64,000 nucleotides of DNA from Lentisphaeria bacterium (GTDB lineage Bacteria > Verrucomicrobiota > Lentisphaeria > Victivallales > Victivallaceae), in assembly GCA_018265615.1 (NCBI GenBank), contig JABLYX010000001.1:165856-229855 (forward strand), given 5' to 3'. Numbering within the stretch: position 1 is the stretch's first letter; each line of letters opens with the position of its first letter. Position numbers and translations under genes: made by a program. The notes below the pieces were generated by a model. That model was not told the origin of the DNA and did no database searches. It worked only from the letters and a program-made list of their open reading frames with translations. This document shows positions 1-8,719 of the stretch, in pieces.

Positions 1-830
1 GGTCATTCTGGCTGCGCCGCAAAGTCAATCCCCGCTGCACCAACCTCGATGAGCTGCGCCCGCGCCTGGTCTGGATTTCGAATTCGGACAATGTCCGGCT
101 GTCGGGAGTGAAGCTGGCGAATTCGCCGTTCTGGACGACTCATTTCTACAAATGCCGCAATCTCCGGCTGACCGGGCTGCATATCACCTCGCCGGCCGCT
201 CCGGTCAAGGCGCCGAGCACCGACGCCGTCGATCTCGACGCATGTGAAAATGTGCTGATCAGAGATTGTTACATCGCGGTCAACGACGACGCCATCGCGC
301 TGAAAGGCGGCAAAGGGCCCTGGGCGGACCGCGATCAGGACAACGGCGGGAACAGGAACATCCTCATTGAGAATTGCGAATTCGGCTTCTGCCACAGCGT
401 CCTCACCTGCGGGAGCGAATCGGTCCACAGCCGGAACGTCATTCTGCGCGACTGCCGGGTCGACGGGCCGATCCGGCTGCTGACGCTGAAGATGCGTCCC
501 GATACGCCGCAGATGTATGAGGATATCCGGGTCGAAAACGTCCGCGGCAGGGTCGTGTTTGTTCTCGATATCCAGCCGTGGACACAGTTTTTCGACCTGA
601 AAGGGCGCGGGGACATCCCGCTTTCCCATGCGAAGAATGTGACGCTGCGCGATTGTGCTCTGCGGTGTGCCGCTTTCCTCAACGTGAAAGCGTCGGATCA
701 CTGCCGCCTTTCCGGCTTCCTGTTCGAAAACCTGGAGCTTGAAGCGGAAAAAACGGAGACCGGCAGCCGCATGACCGACAGCTCCGTATGGCGGAACGTC
801 GACATCCGCCGCCCCGCGGCATCGCGATGA
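1..830 (+). CDS. Glycoside hydrolase family 28 (polygalacturonase-like), 5' truncated
   Basis: The frame is open from base 3 to the stop at 828-830, so the N-terminus lies outside the window; the GTG at 108 is internal. The protein is a right-handed beta-helix pectinase of the GH28 type, which hydrolyses galacturonan or related acidic glycans. Visible family motifs are the STDAVDLD stretch, the VNDDAIALKGG stretch with the catalytic Asp pair, a CHSVLTCGSES stretch matching the G-H-G-x-S region, and LKMRPD in place of the usual R-I-K segment. The repeated N-I-L-I-E-N-C / N-V-I-L-R-D-C rungs fit the helix. Only about 275 residues are present, so a signal peptide cannot be judged. Substrate is not resolved; a rhamnogalacturonan or xylogalacturonan hydrolase is equally possible. 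Confidence 0.85.
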   Translation, partial: SFWLRRKVNPRCTNLDELRPRLVWISNSDNVRLSGVKLANSPFWTTHFYKCRNLRLTGLHITSPAAPVKAPSTDAVDLDACENVLIRDCYIAVNDDAIALKGGKGPWADRDQDNGGNRNILIENCEFGFCHSVLTCGSESVHSRNVILRDCRVDGPIRLLTLKMRPDTPQMYEDIRVENVRGRVVFVLDIQPWTQFFDLKGRGDIPLSHAKNVTLRDCALRCAAFLNVKASDHCRLSGFLFENLELEAEKTETGSRMTDSSVWRNVDIRRPAASR

Positions 831-880
831 TTGAAAAAATTTTCCGCGGCACTTGAAAATTTTCATTCCGGCTGTAAGAT
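831..880 (+). promoter_or_regulatory. Promoter with two palindromic A/T boxes upstream of the TerB-like gene
   Basis: A -35-like TTGAAA (853-858) and a -10-like TAAGAT (875-880) are 16 bp apart. The -35 lies inside the palindromic box TTGAAAATTTTC (853-864), and a near copy, TTGAAAAAATTTTC, lies at 831-844, 22 bp upstream. Two similar boxes on about the same helical face suggest a regulator site controlling the three-gene cassette. A GGAG ribosome site follows at 900-903, 9 bases before the start codon. Confidence 0.45.
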
Positions 881-912
881 ATTCAACATTGCAACGACCG
901 GAGAAATGAATC

Positions 913-2319
913 ATGCCAGAAGACGGAGCCGCACCGCGGGTATACCATGACGAGCCGATTCCGCCGGGAGCCGCCCGGACCGCTCCCCTGCCCCCGCCGG
1001 AATACCGGGCGATGAGAAAGCTCGCGCTCTACGACCTGCCGGAGAGCGCGCTTTTCTACAGGCAGGGCAAGCTCATGGAGGAGTTCGAAGATGAATTCGA
1101 GTTCCATGGGGAGTTCATGCGCTACTTTCCGACCTATCAGGCCATGAACGACCGGCAGCTCCGCGGTTATTTCTCATGGCGGACCCGGGTCAGGCGCGGC
1201 GATGTGGTTCCTGCTCCGCTTTCCTTCATCTTCGTCTACATCTATGAACTGCTGAACCTGATCGGGGTGAAATCCGCGGAGGACGGGTTCCATACGCTGA
1301 AAAGCTTCTGGCTGCGCTGCCGCGAATTCGAGCCGAAAATCGACCGTTACGTGAAGATGTGGCTGCGGGACTGCGCCGTCTATTACGATCTCGACCGCTC
1401 GCTGCTCGGGGAACTGTCGGACGCGGCTCCCGACCGGGCCGTCCTGACGCTGCTGAATCATGAAGCGCACAGCGCGGATGAGGTGTTCCGGGCACTGAAC
1501 ACTTTGTCGGCGTACAACATCGGACGATCGCCTTTCTTCCGGCAGCATCCGGAGGAGGTGAAAAACGTGGTCTGCGGCGTATTCTCCCGGCTCTCGGACT
1601 ATTACGACAAAAACCGCAAAAACGGCATCTGCCGGAAATTTTTCGGAGAGAGCCGTTCGAGCTCCTGCACGATGTTCCGCTCGGCCGTCTTTTACGACCG
1701 GCTCAAACGTGAGGATTTTCTCTATGAGATCAACGACATCTACAAATACCGCTGCCGGAACGGAAACTGGAGCTGCGAACGTTTTCTCTGCTACAAAGGG
1801 AAGATCCAGCAGACCGGCGCGCTGCTGAAAGCCGTCGATTATCTCATGCGCCGGCATTACGGCTTCAAATCCGCGCTGCAGGTCGAAAAAATCACGAAGC
1901 TCTATTGCGAGATCATTGAGAAAGAGATCATCCTCTGCCGTGAAAACGCCCGTCCTGAAATAGAAATCGATCTCTCCCGGCTCGGGGCGATCCGGGCGGC
2001 CTCCCGGGAAACCCGGGACAGGCTGATCGTGGAGGAACTGGAGGGGGCCGCCGCACCGGAAGAGCCGGAACGTCCGGCGAAACCGGAAAACCCGGCCGGG
2101 TTGAGCGGCGTGGAGCGCCGCTTCCTGCGCTGTCTGCTGGCGGCGGAACCGTATGAGCCGCTGCTGCGGAACGAGGGGACCATGCTGTCGCTGCTGGTCG
2201 ATTCGATCAATGAAAAACTCTTTGACACATTCGGGGATACGGTGATCGTTTTCGAAGGCGACGCTCCCGGACTGCTCGAGGATTACAAAGACGAACTGAA
2301 AGGAATCATCGGGCGATGA
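913..2319 (+). CDS. TerB_N / TerB_C domain protein, first gene of a putative defence or DNA-processing cassette
   Basis: The 468-aa protein has a TerB_N-like domain around residues 45-230; the hallmark stretch FPTYQAMNDRQLRGYFSWR at 72-90 is followed by an F-x-Y-x-Y-E-L-L-N helix. A Pro/Glu-rich linker near 380-395 leads to a C-terminal block of about 70 residues resembling TerB_C, with the LLVDSINEKLFDTFGD stretch. No signal peptide or membrane segment is seen, so it should be cytoplasmic. I see no recognisable central TerB core. Its stop overlaps the next gene's start in an ATGA, so it is translationally coupled to the BrxD-like ATPase. TerB_N/TerB_C proteins belong to the Ter stress-response superfamily; the exact role here is inferred from neighbours and may be assembly or regulation of the ATPase/helicase pair. 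Confidence 0.75.
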   Translation: MPEDGAAPRVYHDEPIPPGAARTAPLPPPEYRAMRKLALYDLPESALFYRQGKLMEEFEDEFEFHGEFMRYFPTYQAMNDRQLRGYFSWRTRVRRGDVVPAPLSFIFVYIYELLNLIGVKSAEDGFHTLKSFWLRCREFEPKIDRYVKMWLRDCAVYYDLDRSLLGELSDAAPDRAVLTLLNHEAHSADEVFRALNTLSAYNIGRSPFFRQHPEEVKNVVCGVFSRLSDYYDKNRKNGICRKFFGESRSSSCTMFRSAVFYDRLKREDFLYEINDIYKYRCRNGNWSCERFLCYKGKIQQTGALLKAVDYLMRRHYGFKSALQVEKITKLYCEIIEKEIILCRENARPEIEIDLSRLGAIRAASRETRDRLIVEELEGAAAPEEPERPAKPENPAGLSGVERRFLRCLLAAEPYEPLLRNEGTMLSLLVDSINEKLFDTFGDTVIVFEGDAPGLLEDYKDELKGIIGR

Positions 2320-3632
2320 AAATTCCCAGACGCATATCGACGGTCATCATCAACTCGCTGAAGGGCGGCGTCGTGCCGCGGATCGGGCTGCCCTACATCA
2401 CGGTCGGGAGGCAGGCGGAAATCGATGCGCTGCTGCACGACATCGACATCATCGCGGACGGCGGCGCTTCGTTCCGCTTCATCGCCGGCAGGTACGGCAG
2501 CGGCAAGAGCTTCCTGCTGCAGACGATCCGCAACTACGCCATGGACAGGAACTTCGTCGTGGCCGACGCGGATCTCTCCCCCGAGCGGCGGCTGCAGGGG
2601 ACCCGCGGCCAGGGGCTTGCGACCTACCGGGAGCTGATCCGGAACATGTCCACCCGGACGCGCCCGGAGGGCGGCGCGCTCACGCTGATCCTCGACCGCT
2701 GGATCAGCGGCATCCGCAGCGAGACGGCCGCCGAAAGCGGACTCGATGCCGGAAGCGCCGCATTCAACGCGCTCGCGGAGAAGAAGATCCGTGATGTCGT
2801 GAATTCGCTGAACGAGATGGTTCACGGCTTCGACTTCACAAAGCTCCTGACGATCTACTACCGCGCGGCTCTCGCCGGGGACGACGAGGCCAAAGCGAAG
2901 GTCGCGAAGTGGTTCCGGGGGGAGTATGCGAACCGGACCGAAGCGCGCGCCGAGCTCGGCGTCGGCATCGTCATCACGGATGACGACTGGTATGAATATC
3001 TGAAGCTCTTCGCGATGTTCCTCAAAAAAGCCGGTTACGACGGGCTTCTCGTTCTGGTGGACGAGCTTGTGAATATCTACAAGATCCCCAACAGCATCAC
3101 GCGGCAGTACAATTACGAGAAGATCCTCACGATGTACAACGATACGCTGCAGGGGAAAGCGCGTTATTTCGGCATCATCATGGGTGGCACGCCGCAGTGC
3201 ATCGAGGATGCGCGGCGCGGCGTTTACAGCTACGAGGCGCTGCGCTCCCGGCTGGAAGAGGGGCGCTTCGCCCTCGACGGCGTCCGGGACGTGCTTTCAC
3301 CCGTCATCAAGCTTTCGCCGCTCACGCACGAGGAGCTGCTTGTACTGATCGAGAAGCTTGCCGACATCCACGCGGGGCTTTTCGAATACAGCCGGCTCCT
3401 GAGCCAGGAACAGCTGATCGATTTCATCAGGATCGAATTCGGCCGGATCGGCGCGGACACGAAACTCACTCCGCGCGAGGTGATCCGCGATTTCATCGAA
3501 CTGCTGAACATCGTTTACCAGAACCCGGCCGTGGATGTCGCGAAGCTGCTGAATTCGGAGGAGTTCCAATACGCGAAGGCTGAGCCGGAGGGCGGCGCGC
3601 CCGATAAAGAGTTCGAAGAGTTCGAGATCTGA
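2316..3632 (+). CDS. BrxD-like P-loop ATPase (DUF2791-type)
   Basis: This 438-aa protein starts like BREX ATP-binding proteins, with the conserved PRIGLPYITVGRQAEI stretch (residues 21-36). Walker A is GRYGSGKS at 58-65 and a Walker B-like LLVLVDE at 244-250; a GIIMGGTPQ stretch at 286-294 precedes the C-terminal helical part. The fold family is the AAA/STAND-like ATPase called BrxD in BREX phage-defence loci. It overlaps the upstream TerB-like gene by 4 bp and lies 10 bp before the helicase gene, so the three are one operon. No methylase (PglX) or PglZ gene is nearby, so this is not a BREX locus. Presumably it couples ATP hydrolysis to loading or control of the helicase on DNA; that part is inference. 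Confidence 0.8.
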   Translation: MKIPRRISTVIINSLKGGVVPRIGLPYITVGRQAEIDALLHDIDIIADGGASFRFIAGRYGSGKSFLLQTIRNYAMDRNFVVADADLSPERRLQGTRGQGLATYRELIRNMSTRTRPEGGALTLILDRWISGIRSETAAESGLDAGSAAFNALAEKKIRDVVNSLNEMVHGFDFTKLLTIYYRAALAGDDEAKAKVAKWFRGEYANRTEARAELGVGIVITDDDWYEYLKLFAMFLKKAGYDGLLVLVDELVNIYKIPNSITRQYNYEKILTMYNDTLQGKARYFGIIMGGTPQCIEDARRGVYSYEALRSRLEEGRFALDGVRDVLSPVIKLSPLTHEELLVLIEKLADIHAGLFEYSRLLSQEQLIDFIRIEFGRIGADTKLTPREVIRDFIELLNIVYQNPAVDVAKLLNSEEFQYAKAEPEGGAPDKEFEEFEI

Positions 3633-3642
3633 AGGAGGCGCA

Positions 3643-5904
3643 ATGAATATTTTCGACCGTTATGCGCCGTTCATCCAGGAGTTCATCTACCGGAACAACT
3701 GGGAGTCGCTGCGCGCGATTCAGGTCGCTGCGGGCGACGCGGTGTTCAACACGGACGACAATCTCCTGCTCTCCGCCTCCACCGCTTCCGGAAAGACCGA
3801 GGCCGCGTTCTTTCCCATCCTGACGCTCTTCACCGAAGAACCTCCGCGCTCCGTCGGTGCAATCTACATCGGGCCGCTGAAGGCGCTGATCAACGACCAG
3901 TTCCTGCGGCTGAATGATTTATGCCGTGAGGCCGATATCCCGGTCCGGCACTGGCACGGCGATGTCGCGCAGTCCCACAAGAACCGGCTGCTGAAGAATC
4001 CCTCCGGAATCCTGCAGATCACGCCAGAGTCCCTCGAAGCACTGCTGCTCCACAAGCACGCTTACATCACGCGCCTTTTCGGGGATCTGCGCTTCATCGT
4101 GATCGACGAGGTCCACTCGCTGATGCGCGGCGACCGCGGCGGGCAGACGCTCTGCCTGATCGAACGGCTCTCAAAGCTCGCGGGCGTGAATCCGCGGCGA
4201 ATCGGGCTCTCGGCCACAATCGGGGATCCGGAGAGCGCGGGCCGGTTCCTCTCCGCCGGGACCGGCCGCAGAACCGTCATCCCCCGCATCGAAGCGAAGG
4301 GGGCCCGCTGGAGGCTCTCCATGGAGCATTTTTATATTCAGGGCGAGCAGGCGGCTGCGGACCGGGAACTACCGGAGGCCCGCCCGGCCCTCGGAGAAAA
4401 AACCGACGAGGCTCCCCGGAACGCCGATCCCGGCATGGGGTACATTTTCGAGCACACCCGCGGCAGAAAATGCCTCGTCTTTGTGAACTCCCGCGAAGAG
4501 TGCGAAGCGGTCACTACGACGTTGCGCCAGTATTGCGAGGCGAACCGGGAACCGGACCGCTTTCTGATCCACCACGGCAATCTTTCGGCCTCCTACCGCG
4601 AGACGGCGGAAACCGCGATGAAGGATGATGAGCAGTTCCAGACCACTGTGACCACAGCCACGCTTGAACTCGGCATCGACATCGGCAGGCTGGAACGCGC
4701 GTTCCAGATCGACGCACCGTTCACGGTCTCTTCGTTCCTGCAGCGGATGGGGCGCACCGGCAGGCGTGATCTGCCGCCGGAGATGTGGTTCGTCATACGC
4801 GAGGAACAGCCGGAGTCGCGGGCGATGCTGCCCGCGACGATCCCGTGGGCGCTGGTTCAGGGAATCGCGCTCGTGCAGCTTTACCGGGAGGAACGCTGGG
4901 TCGAACCGCCGAAGTTGGACCGTTTGCCGTTCAGTCTGCTCTATCATCAGACGATGTGCACACTGGCCTCCTGCGGGGAGATGCCGGCGGCGGCTCTCGC
5001 GTCGCGCGTGCTTTCGCTGAGCAGTTTCCACCGCATCACGCCGGAGGATTACAGACTCCTGCTCCAACATCTCGTCGCGACGGAGCACATCCAGAAGACC
5101 GAAGAGGGCGGGCTCATCGTCGGGCTGGCGGGGGAACGGCAGACGAGCTCCTTCAAATTCTATGCGGTGTTCAAGGAAAATGAAGAGTACACCGTCCGCA
5201 GCCGGTCCCAGGAGCTCGGCACGATCGTGCGCCCTCCCCCGCCCGGGGAGAAGATCGCTCTCGCGGGCCATGTCTGGATCGTCGAGGAGGTCGACCACAA
5301 GCGCCATCTCGTTTACTGCGAACAGGTAAAAGGGAAAGTCCCGGCCTACTTCGGGCTCTGCCCCGGCGACATCCATACGAAGGTGCTCGAAAAAATGCGC
5401 GGGATCCTGCGGGAAGAGGCGGTCTATCCGTACCTCATGAAGAATGCGGTCGCTCGGCTTGCGGAGGCGCGCCATTCGGCCCGCAACTCAGGCATGACGG
5501 AGAATCCCCTGATCTGTCTCGGAGGCGACATGTACTGCCTTTTCCCGTGGCTCGGGACCTATGCGTTCCTCGCTCTCGAACGGTTCATCAAGCTCAGGTG
5601 CGCGCCGCAGCTGGGCCTGTCCGCACTCGATTCGTCACGGCCTTACTTTCTGCAATTCAAGATGAAAGCGGCGCCGGAGGAGTTCTACCGGGTTCTCGGG
5701 GAGCAGGAACGGCTGCCGCTCGACCCGATGGAGCTGATCTACAGAGGCGAGCTGCCGCTGTTTGAAAAGTATGACGAGTTCCTGCCGGAGGAGCTCGTCA
5801 GAAAAGGATTCGCATACGGAATTCTCGGGATCGACGGCATGAAGCGGCGGATCCGCGACTGGACGGGCCGCTTCGACGGCAACCGGAGTTCAGCGGCCGA
5901 ATGA
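3643..5904 (+). CDS. Superfamily 2 DEAD/DEAH helicase, Lhr / BrxHI-like
   Basis: This 753-aa SF2 helicase has motif I SASTASGKT at 44-52, DEVH at 155-158, SATIG at 190-194, an ATLELGIDIG stretch near 340, and motif VI QRMGRTGRRD at 367-376. The arrangement and the long C-terminal region after the RecA domains match Lhr-type helicases, the family that includes BrxHI. It should unwind or translocate on nucleic acid using ATP. A strong GGAGG site precedes the ATG. It is the last gene of the cassette with the TerB-like and BrxD-like genes, and its 3' end overlaps the convergent gpsA-like gene by 15 bp. No nuclease domain is visible, so any DNA cleavage would need another factor. Confidence 0.85.
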   Translation: MNIFDRYAPFIQEFIYRNNWESLRAIQVAAGDAVFNTDDNLLLSASTASGKTEAAFFPILTLFTEEPPRSVGAIYIGPLKALINDQFLRLNDLCREADIPVRHWHGDVAQSHKNRLLKNPSGILQITPESLEALLLHKHAYITRLFGDLRFIVIDEVHSLMRGDRGGQTLCLIERLSKLAGVNPRRIGLSATIGDPESAGRFLSAGTGRRTVIPRIEAKGARWRLSMEHFYIQGEQAAADRELPEARPALGEKTDEAPRNADPGMGYIFEHTRGRKCLVFVNSREECEAVTTTLRQYCEANREPDRFLIHHGNLSASYRETAETAMKDDEQFQTTVTTATLELGIDIGRLERAFQIDAPFTVSSFLQRMGRTGRRDLPPEMWFVIREEQPESRAMLPATIPWALVQGIALVQLYREERWVEPPKLDRLPFSLLYHQTMCTLASCGEMPAAALASRVLSLSSFHRITPEDYRLLLQHLVATEHIQKTEEGGLIVGLAGERQTSSFKFYAVFKENEEYTVRSRSQELGTIVRPPPPGEKIALAGHVWIVEEVDHKRHLVYCEQVKGKVPAYFGLCPGDIHTKVLEKMRGILREEAVYPYLMKNAVARLAEARHSARNSGMTENPLICLGGDMYCLFPWLGTYAFLALERFIKLRCAPQLGLSALDSSRPYFLQFKMKAAPEEFYRVLGEQERLPLDPMELIYRGELPLFEKYDEFLPEELVRKGFAYGILGIDGMKRRIRDWTGRFDGNRSSAAE

Positions 5905-6969
5905 CTCCCACGGGAGATCGACCCCGGCTCCCCTGTTCAGCACCGCATCCATATGGAGCATCAGCGGAAATTCCGCCGGATCGGCTTTCGCGGCGCGGAG
6001 GGCGCGCGCCACGCGGGTGATGATTGCAACGGCTTCGAGTGTAACGCCTTTCAGGATCTGCTGCGCTTCAGCGAACGGAATGCCGCGCCCGAGCAGTGTG
6101 CCGAGACGGCGGGTCCGGCCGCCGAAAATCGTGACATAAAGGTCCCCTGCCCCGGGCAGTTCCCCGGCCAGCGCGCCGTTTCCGCCCATCCGTTCGACGA
6201 TTCGCCGCATTTCGAGACAGCTCTGCGCGAAAAGCGCGGCCTGCGGGTTGTAGACCGGATTCCGGTCCGGCGCGCCGGGGGCGCAGAGCGCGGCGGTTGC
6301 GGCGGCGTCGAGTTCACCGACTTCGCGGTCCGCGATCCCGACTGCGAGCGACACGCCCATCGCGTATGCGTTTTTCAAGGCGACACACCCTTCGACCCCG
6401 GCCACATCGGTCGTCGGCAGGATATGGTAGTAATCGGTGGCGAGCATTTTGCGGATTTTATCCAGCGTGGCGCGCTCCTCCCCGCAGAAGTGGACCATTG
6501 TATGGCGGCGTTCGAGCAGCTCGAAGCAGATGCAGGGACCGCCGATCGCGTTAAAACGGATCGCACCGCGTGTCTTCTCCGGCAGGCGCGAGGCGAGCAG
6601 ATGCGGAAACGGCGTCAATGTGCCGTCCGGGTTGTCCAGCAGCCCCTTCGTGACCGAGAGGACGGGGACCCCGGGGCGCAGCAGCGGCAGCACGGCCTCC
6701 GAAAACCAGTCGACTCCGAAACTGCTGACGCCGCCGATGACGAGTTCCGCGCCGTCGAGAGCCCGGTCGAGCTCTTCGGCCTGGTATGCCGTGACCGCCT
6801 CAGGAAGCTGCTTATGCAGCGTGGGATGGAACCCGCTCTTCCGGACGGATTCGATGATCGTGCGGTCGAGCGGCGTTCCGACCAGCCGGACCTGATGCCC
6901 ATTGTCGGCGGCGGGGCCGGACATTGCCGAACCCATCATTCCGGCACCGATGATGGTGATTGTGCTCAT
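5890..6969 (-). CDS. NAD(P)-dependent glycerol-3-phosphate dehydrogenase, GpsA-like
   Basis: The enzyme is predicted to interconvert sn-glycerol-3-phosphate and dihydroxyacetone phosphate. It has an N-terminal Rossmann motif GAGMMGSAM after the first beta strand, the SVTKGLL segment, and the catalytic-lysine helix VALKNAYAMG; the GAGDLYVTIFGGRTRRLG stretch corresponds to the C-terminal T-S-x-x-S-R-N region of GpsA. At 359 aa it is slightly longer than typical GpsA and departs from it at several positions, so a relative acting on another sugar phosphate is possible. AAGGAG lies just before the ATG. It follows the glycerophosphodiesterase gene by about 40 bp on the same strand; together they could channel glycerophosphodiesters to glycerol-3-phosphate and DHAP. 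The 3' end overlaps the helicase gene tail to tail. Confidence 0.75.
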   Translation of the reverse strand: MSTITIIGAGMMGSAMSGPAADNGHQVRLVGTPLDRTIIESVRKSGFHPTLHKQLPEAVTAYQAEELDRALDGAELVIGGVSSFGVDWFSEAVLPLLRPGVPVLSVTKGLLDNPDGTLTPFPHLLASRLPEKTRGAIRFNAIGGPCICFELLERRHTMVHFCGEERATLDKIRKMLATDYYHILPTTDVAGVEGCVALKNAYAMGVSLAVGIADREVGELDAAATAALCAPGAPDRNPVYNPQAALFAQSCLEMRRIVERMGGNGALAGELPGAGDLYVTIFGGRTRRLGTLLGRGIPFAEAQQILKGVTLEAVAIITRVARALRAAKADPAEFPLMLHMDAVLNRGAGVDLPWESFGR

Positions 6970-7009
6970 ACGATAACTCCTTTTACTTCAATATGATGAT
7001 TGTATTCGA

Positions 7010-7738
7010 TTACCGGAAGCGGTGGATGATCCTGTCCGGCGCATTTGACGTGACCGTATCGACGTCGCCGTCCAGCATCCGCTGAAGCTCCTCCTCGTTG
7101 TCGGCGGCCCAGGAGTCAACCTCGATGCCGAGGGCATGCAGCTTGCGCGAGAACTCCGCCGAAACCTTTTCGCGCCAGATGCCGACGCGCCTGACGATCT
7201 TCAGATATTCGCGTTTTTCCGGAGCATCCAGCTCCGATTCGCCGATGAAGCCATGCAGGAACGCCTTTTCACTCAATCCCTTCACGTAGAAGAGCATATT
7301 GGATTTGAAGCTGATGATCGAGCAGTTGCCGAGGCGGCCGCGCCGGTCAAGCTCCTCAATCACCTTGCGGGCGCACTCGCAATCATCCTCCTTAAGCTCG
7401 ACGCAGAGATAGAGCTCCGGGCGTTTCCGCTCGACCAGGTCGAGCACTTCGTTCAGTGTCGGAATCCGCGTTCCGGCGAACTCCGGCCCTTTCCAGGCGC
7501 CGAAGTCGAGCTTGCGGAGCTCTGCGAATGTGAAGTCGCGTACTGGTCCCGTGCCGTTGCTGCACCGGTCGACGGTGTCATCGTGCGTGACGACAAGCTC
7601 GCCGTCGACGGTCATATGCACGTCGAACTCCATCGCATCGATGTCCAGTTCGAGCGCGCGGTCGAAAGCGATAAGGGTGTTTTCCGGATAGGTTGCGGAG
7701 AGGCCGCGATGGGCGATCAGCATCGGTTTCGATTTCAT
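7010..7738 (-). CDS. Glycerophosphodiester phosphodiesterase (GDPD family)
   Basis: This roughly 242-aa enzyme is predicted to hydrolyse glycerophosphodiesters to sn-glycerol-3-phosphate and an alcohol. It begins MLIAHRGLSATYPENT with the catalytic HRG, followed by the metal-binding EFDVHMTVDGELVVTHDD block, and ends with the W-A-A-D-N-E-E and T-S-N-A-P-D motifs of the TIM barrel. I chose the ATG at 7738 because AAGGAG is placed correctly upstream and the family starts there; an in-frame extension to 7810 adds unrelated residues. No signal peptide is present, so it is probably cytoplasmic. It lies upstream of the gpsA-like gene in one transcription unit and is divergent from the DeoR regulator. 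Confidence 0.85.
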   Translation of the reverse strand: MKSKPMLIAHRGLSATYPENTLIAFDRALELDIDAMEFDVHMTVDGELVVTHDDTVDRCSNGTGPVRDFTFAELRKLDFGAWKGPEFAGTRIPTLNEVLDLVERKRPELYLCVELKEDDCECARKVIEELDRRGRLGNCSIISFKSNMLFYVKGLSEKAFLHGFIGESELDAPEKREYLKIVRRVGIWREKVSAEFSRKLHALGIEVDSWAADNEEELQRMLDGDVDTVTSNAPDRIIHRFR

Positions 7739-7845
7739 TTCAGAGGGTCTCCTTCTGTTCTCTGCCATCGAATATAGGCCCCGTGCCGCTCCGGTTCCAG
7801 AGCGTTTCAAGGCTTTTTTTTAATCTTTTTTGCAAATGAGCATGC

Positions 7846-7901
7846 ATTTTGCGCGTTCGATCATATTTGAGCTTGCAAAATGACCGGGGGAGGATTATTT
7901 T
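7846..7901 (+). promoter_or_regulatory. Promoter and candidate operator for the DeoR/aldose-epimerase operon
   Basis: A -35-like TTGCAA (7873-7878) and a -10-like TATTTT (7896-7901) are separated by 17 bp. A perfect inverted repeat, ATTTTGC (7846-7852) and GCAAAAT (7875-7881), overlaps the -35, and a further TTTTGCAAA lies just upstream near 7828-7836. The arrangement suits autoregulation by the DeoR-family protein encoded immediately downstream and perhaps control of the divergent GDPD gene. Confidence 0.45.
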
Positions 7902-7927
7902 CTATTTGAAACACAGGAGGAACCCCT

Positions 7928-8719
7928 ATGAACCGAAGCCGCCGGGAAGAGAGAATCTGCCTGCTGCTGGAGAAGCGCGACTTTCTCTCGACCGGGGAGA
8001 TCGCCGCACTGCTCGAAACCAGCGACGCGACCGCCCGGAGAGTAGTCAACCGCCTTGCGGACAACCGTATCGTGCGGCGGGTCCACGGCGGAATCCGCCG
8101 CCTGGAGCCGGAGAGAAACCAGTCGATTCCATTTTCCCTGCGCGAACAGTGGTTCAGCCGCGAAAAACGGCTGATTGCGGAGAAAGCCGTGGAGCTGCTT
8201 GCGCGCGACAGCGTGGTCTTCATCCACGGCGGTTCGACGACGGCCTGGCTGGGGAGCCTCATCGACACCGGCAGCATCATCACGAATTCCCTGCGCCTCG
8301 CGGAGCTGATCCGGGAGCGTTTCCCCGCCGATGAAGGGCCTGAGGTCATTGTTCCGGGCGGAACGCTCGACCGCAAGGCGGGGATCCTGACCGGAACGCG
8401 GGCGGAGCGGGCGATTGCGAGCTATCACGCCGATGCCGTGCTGTTTTCGGCGCGCGGGATCGACGCGGAAGGCGTGCTGGACACGAATGACGCGACGGCC
8501 GGAGTCGCCCGCGCCATGATCGAACATGCGCGGCTCGTGGTCATGCTTGCGGACCACAGCAAATTCCGCCCCGCGGGCATGTCCCGCATGGTCCACTGGG
8601 GTGTGGTCGACGTGCTTGTGACCGGCGACTGCCCCGAAAACGGCCCGATGCTTGATCTGATTCGTCAACAAGGGGTTAAAATCATCCCCGTTCCCTGTGA
8701 AGAAAGGAAATCATGCTGA
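7928..8719 (+). CDS. DeoR-family sugar-metabolism regulator
   Basis: The 263-aa protein has an N-terminal winged helix-turn-helix (about residues 5-57) with STGEIAALLETSDATARRV and the V-R-R-V-H-G-G-I-R-R wing typical of DeoR repressors. The C-terminal sugar-phosphate sensor starts at EKRLIAEKAVELL and contains the IHGGSTTAWLG loop. Such proteins bind phosphorylated sugars and derepress adjacent catabolic genes. An AGGAGG site precedes the ATG. The stop overlaps the downstream aldose-epimerase start by 7 bp, so both are co-translated. The inducer cannot be told from sequence. Confidence 0.88.
   Translation: MNRSRREERICLLLEKRDFLSTGEIAALLETSDATARRVVNRLADNRIVRRVHGGIRRLEPERNQSIPFSLREQWFSREKRLIAEKAVELLARDSVVFIHGGSTTAWLGSLIDTGSIITNSLRLAELIRERFPADEGPEVIVPGGTLDRKAGILTGTRAERAIASYHADAVLFSARGIDAEGVLDTNDATAGVARAMIEHARLVVMLADHSKFRPAGMSRMVHWGVVDVLVTGDCPENGPMLDLIRQQGVKIIPVPCEERKSC

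Noticed and set aside
913..5904. A complete BREX or DISARM system
   Set aside because: Only the ATPase and helicase resemble BREX parts; no methylase, PglZ phosphatase, BrxL protease or DISARM gene is in the window.
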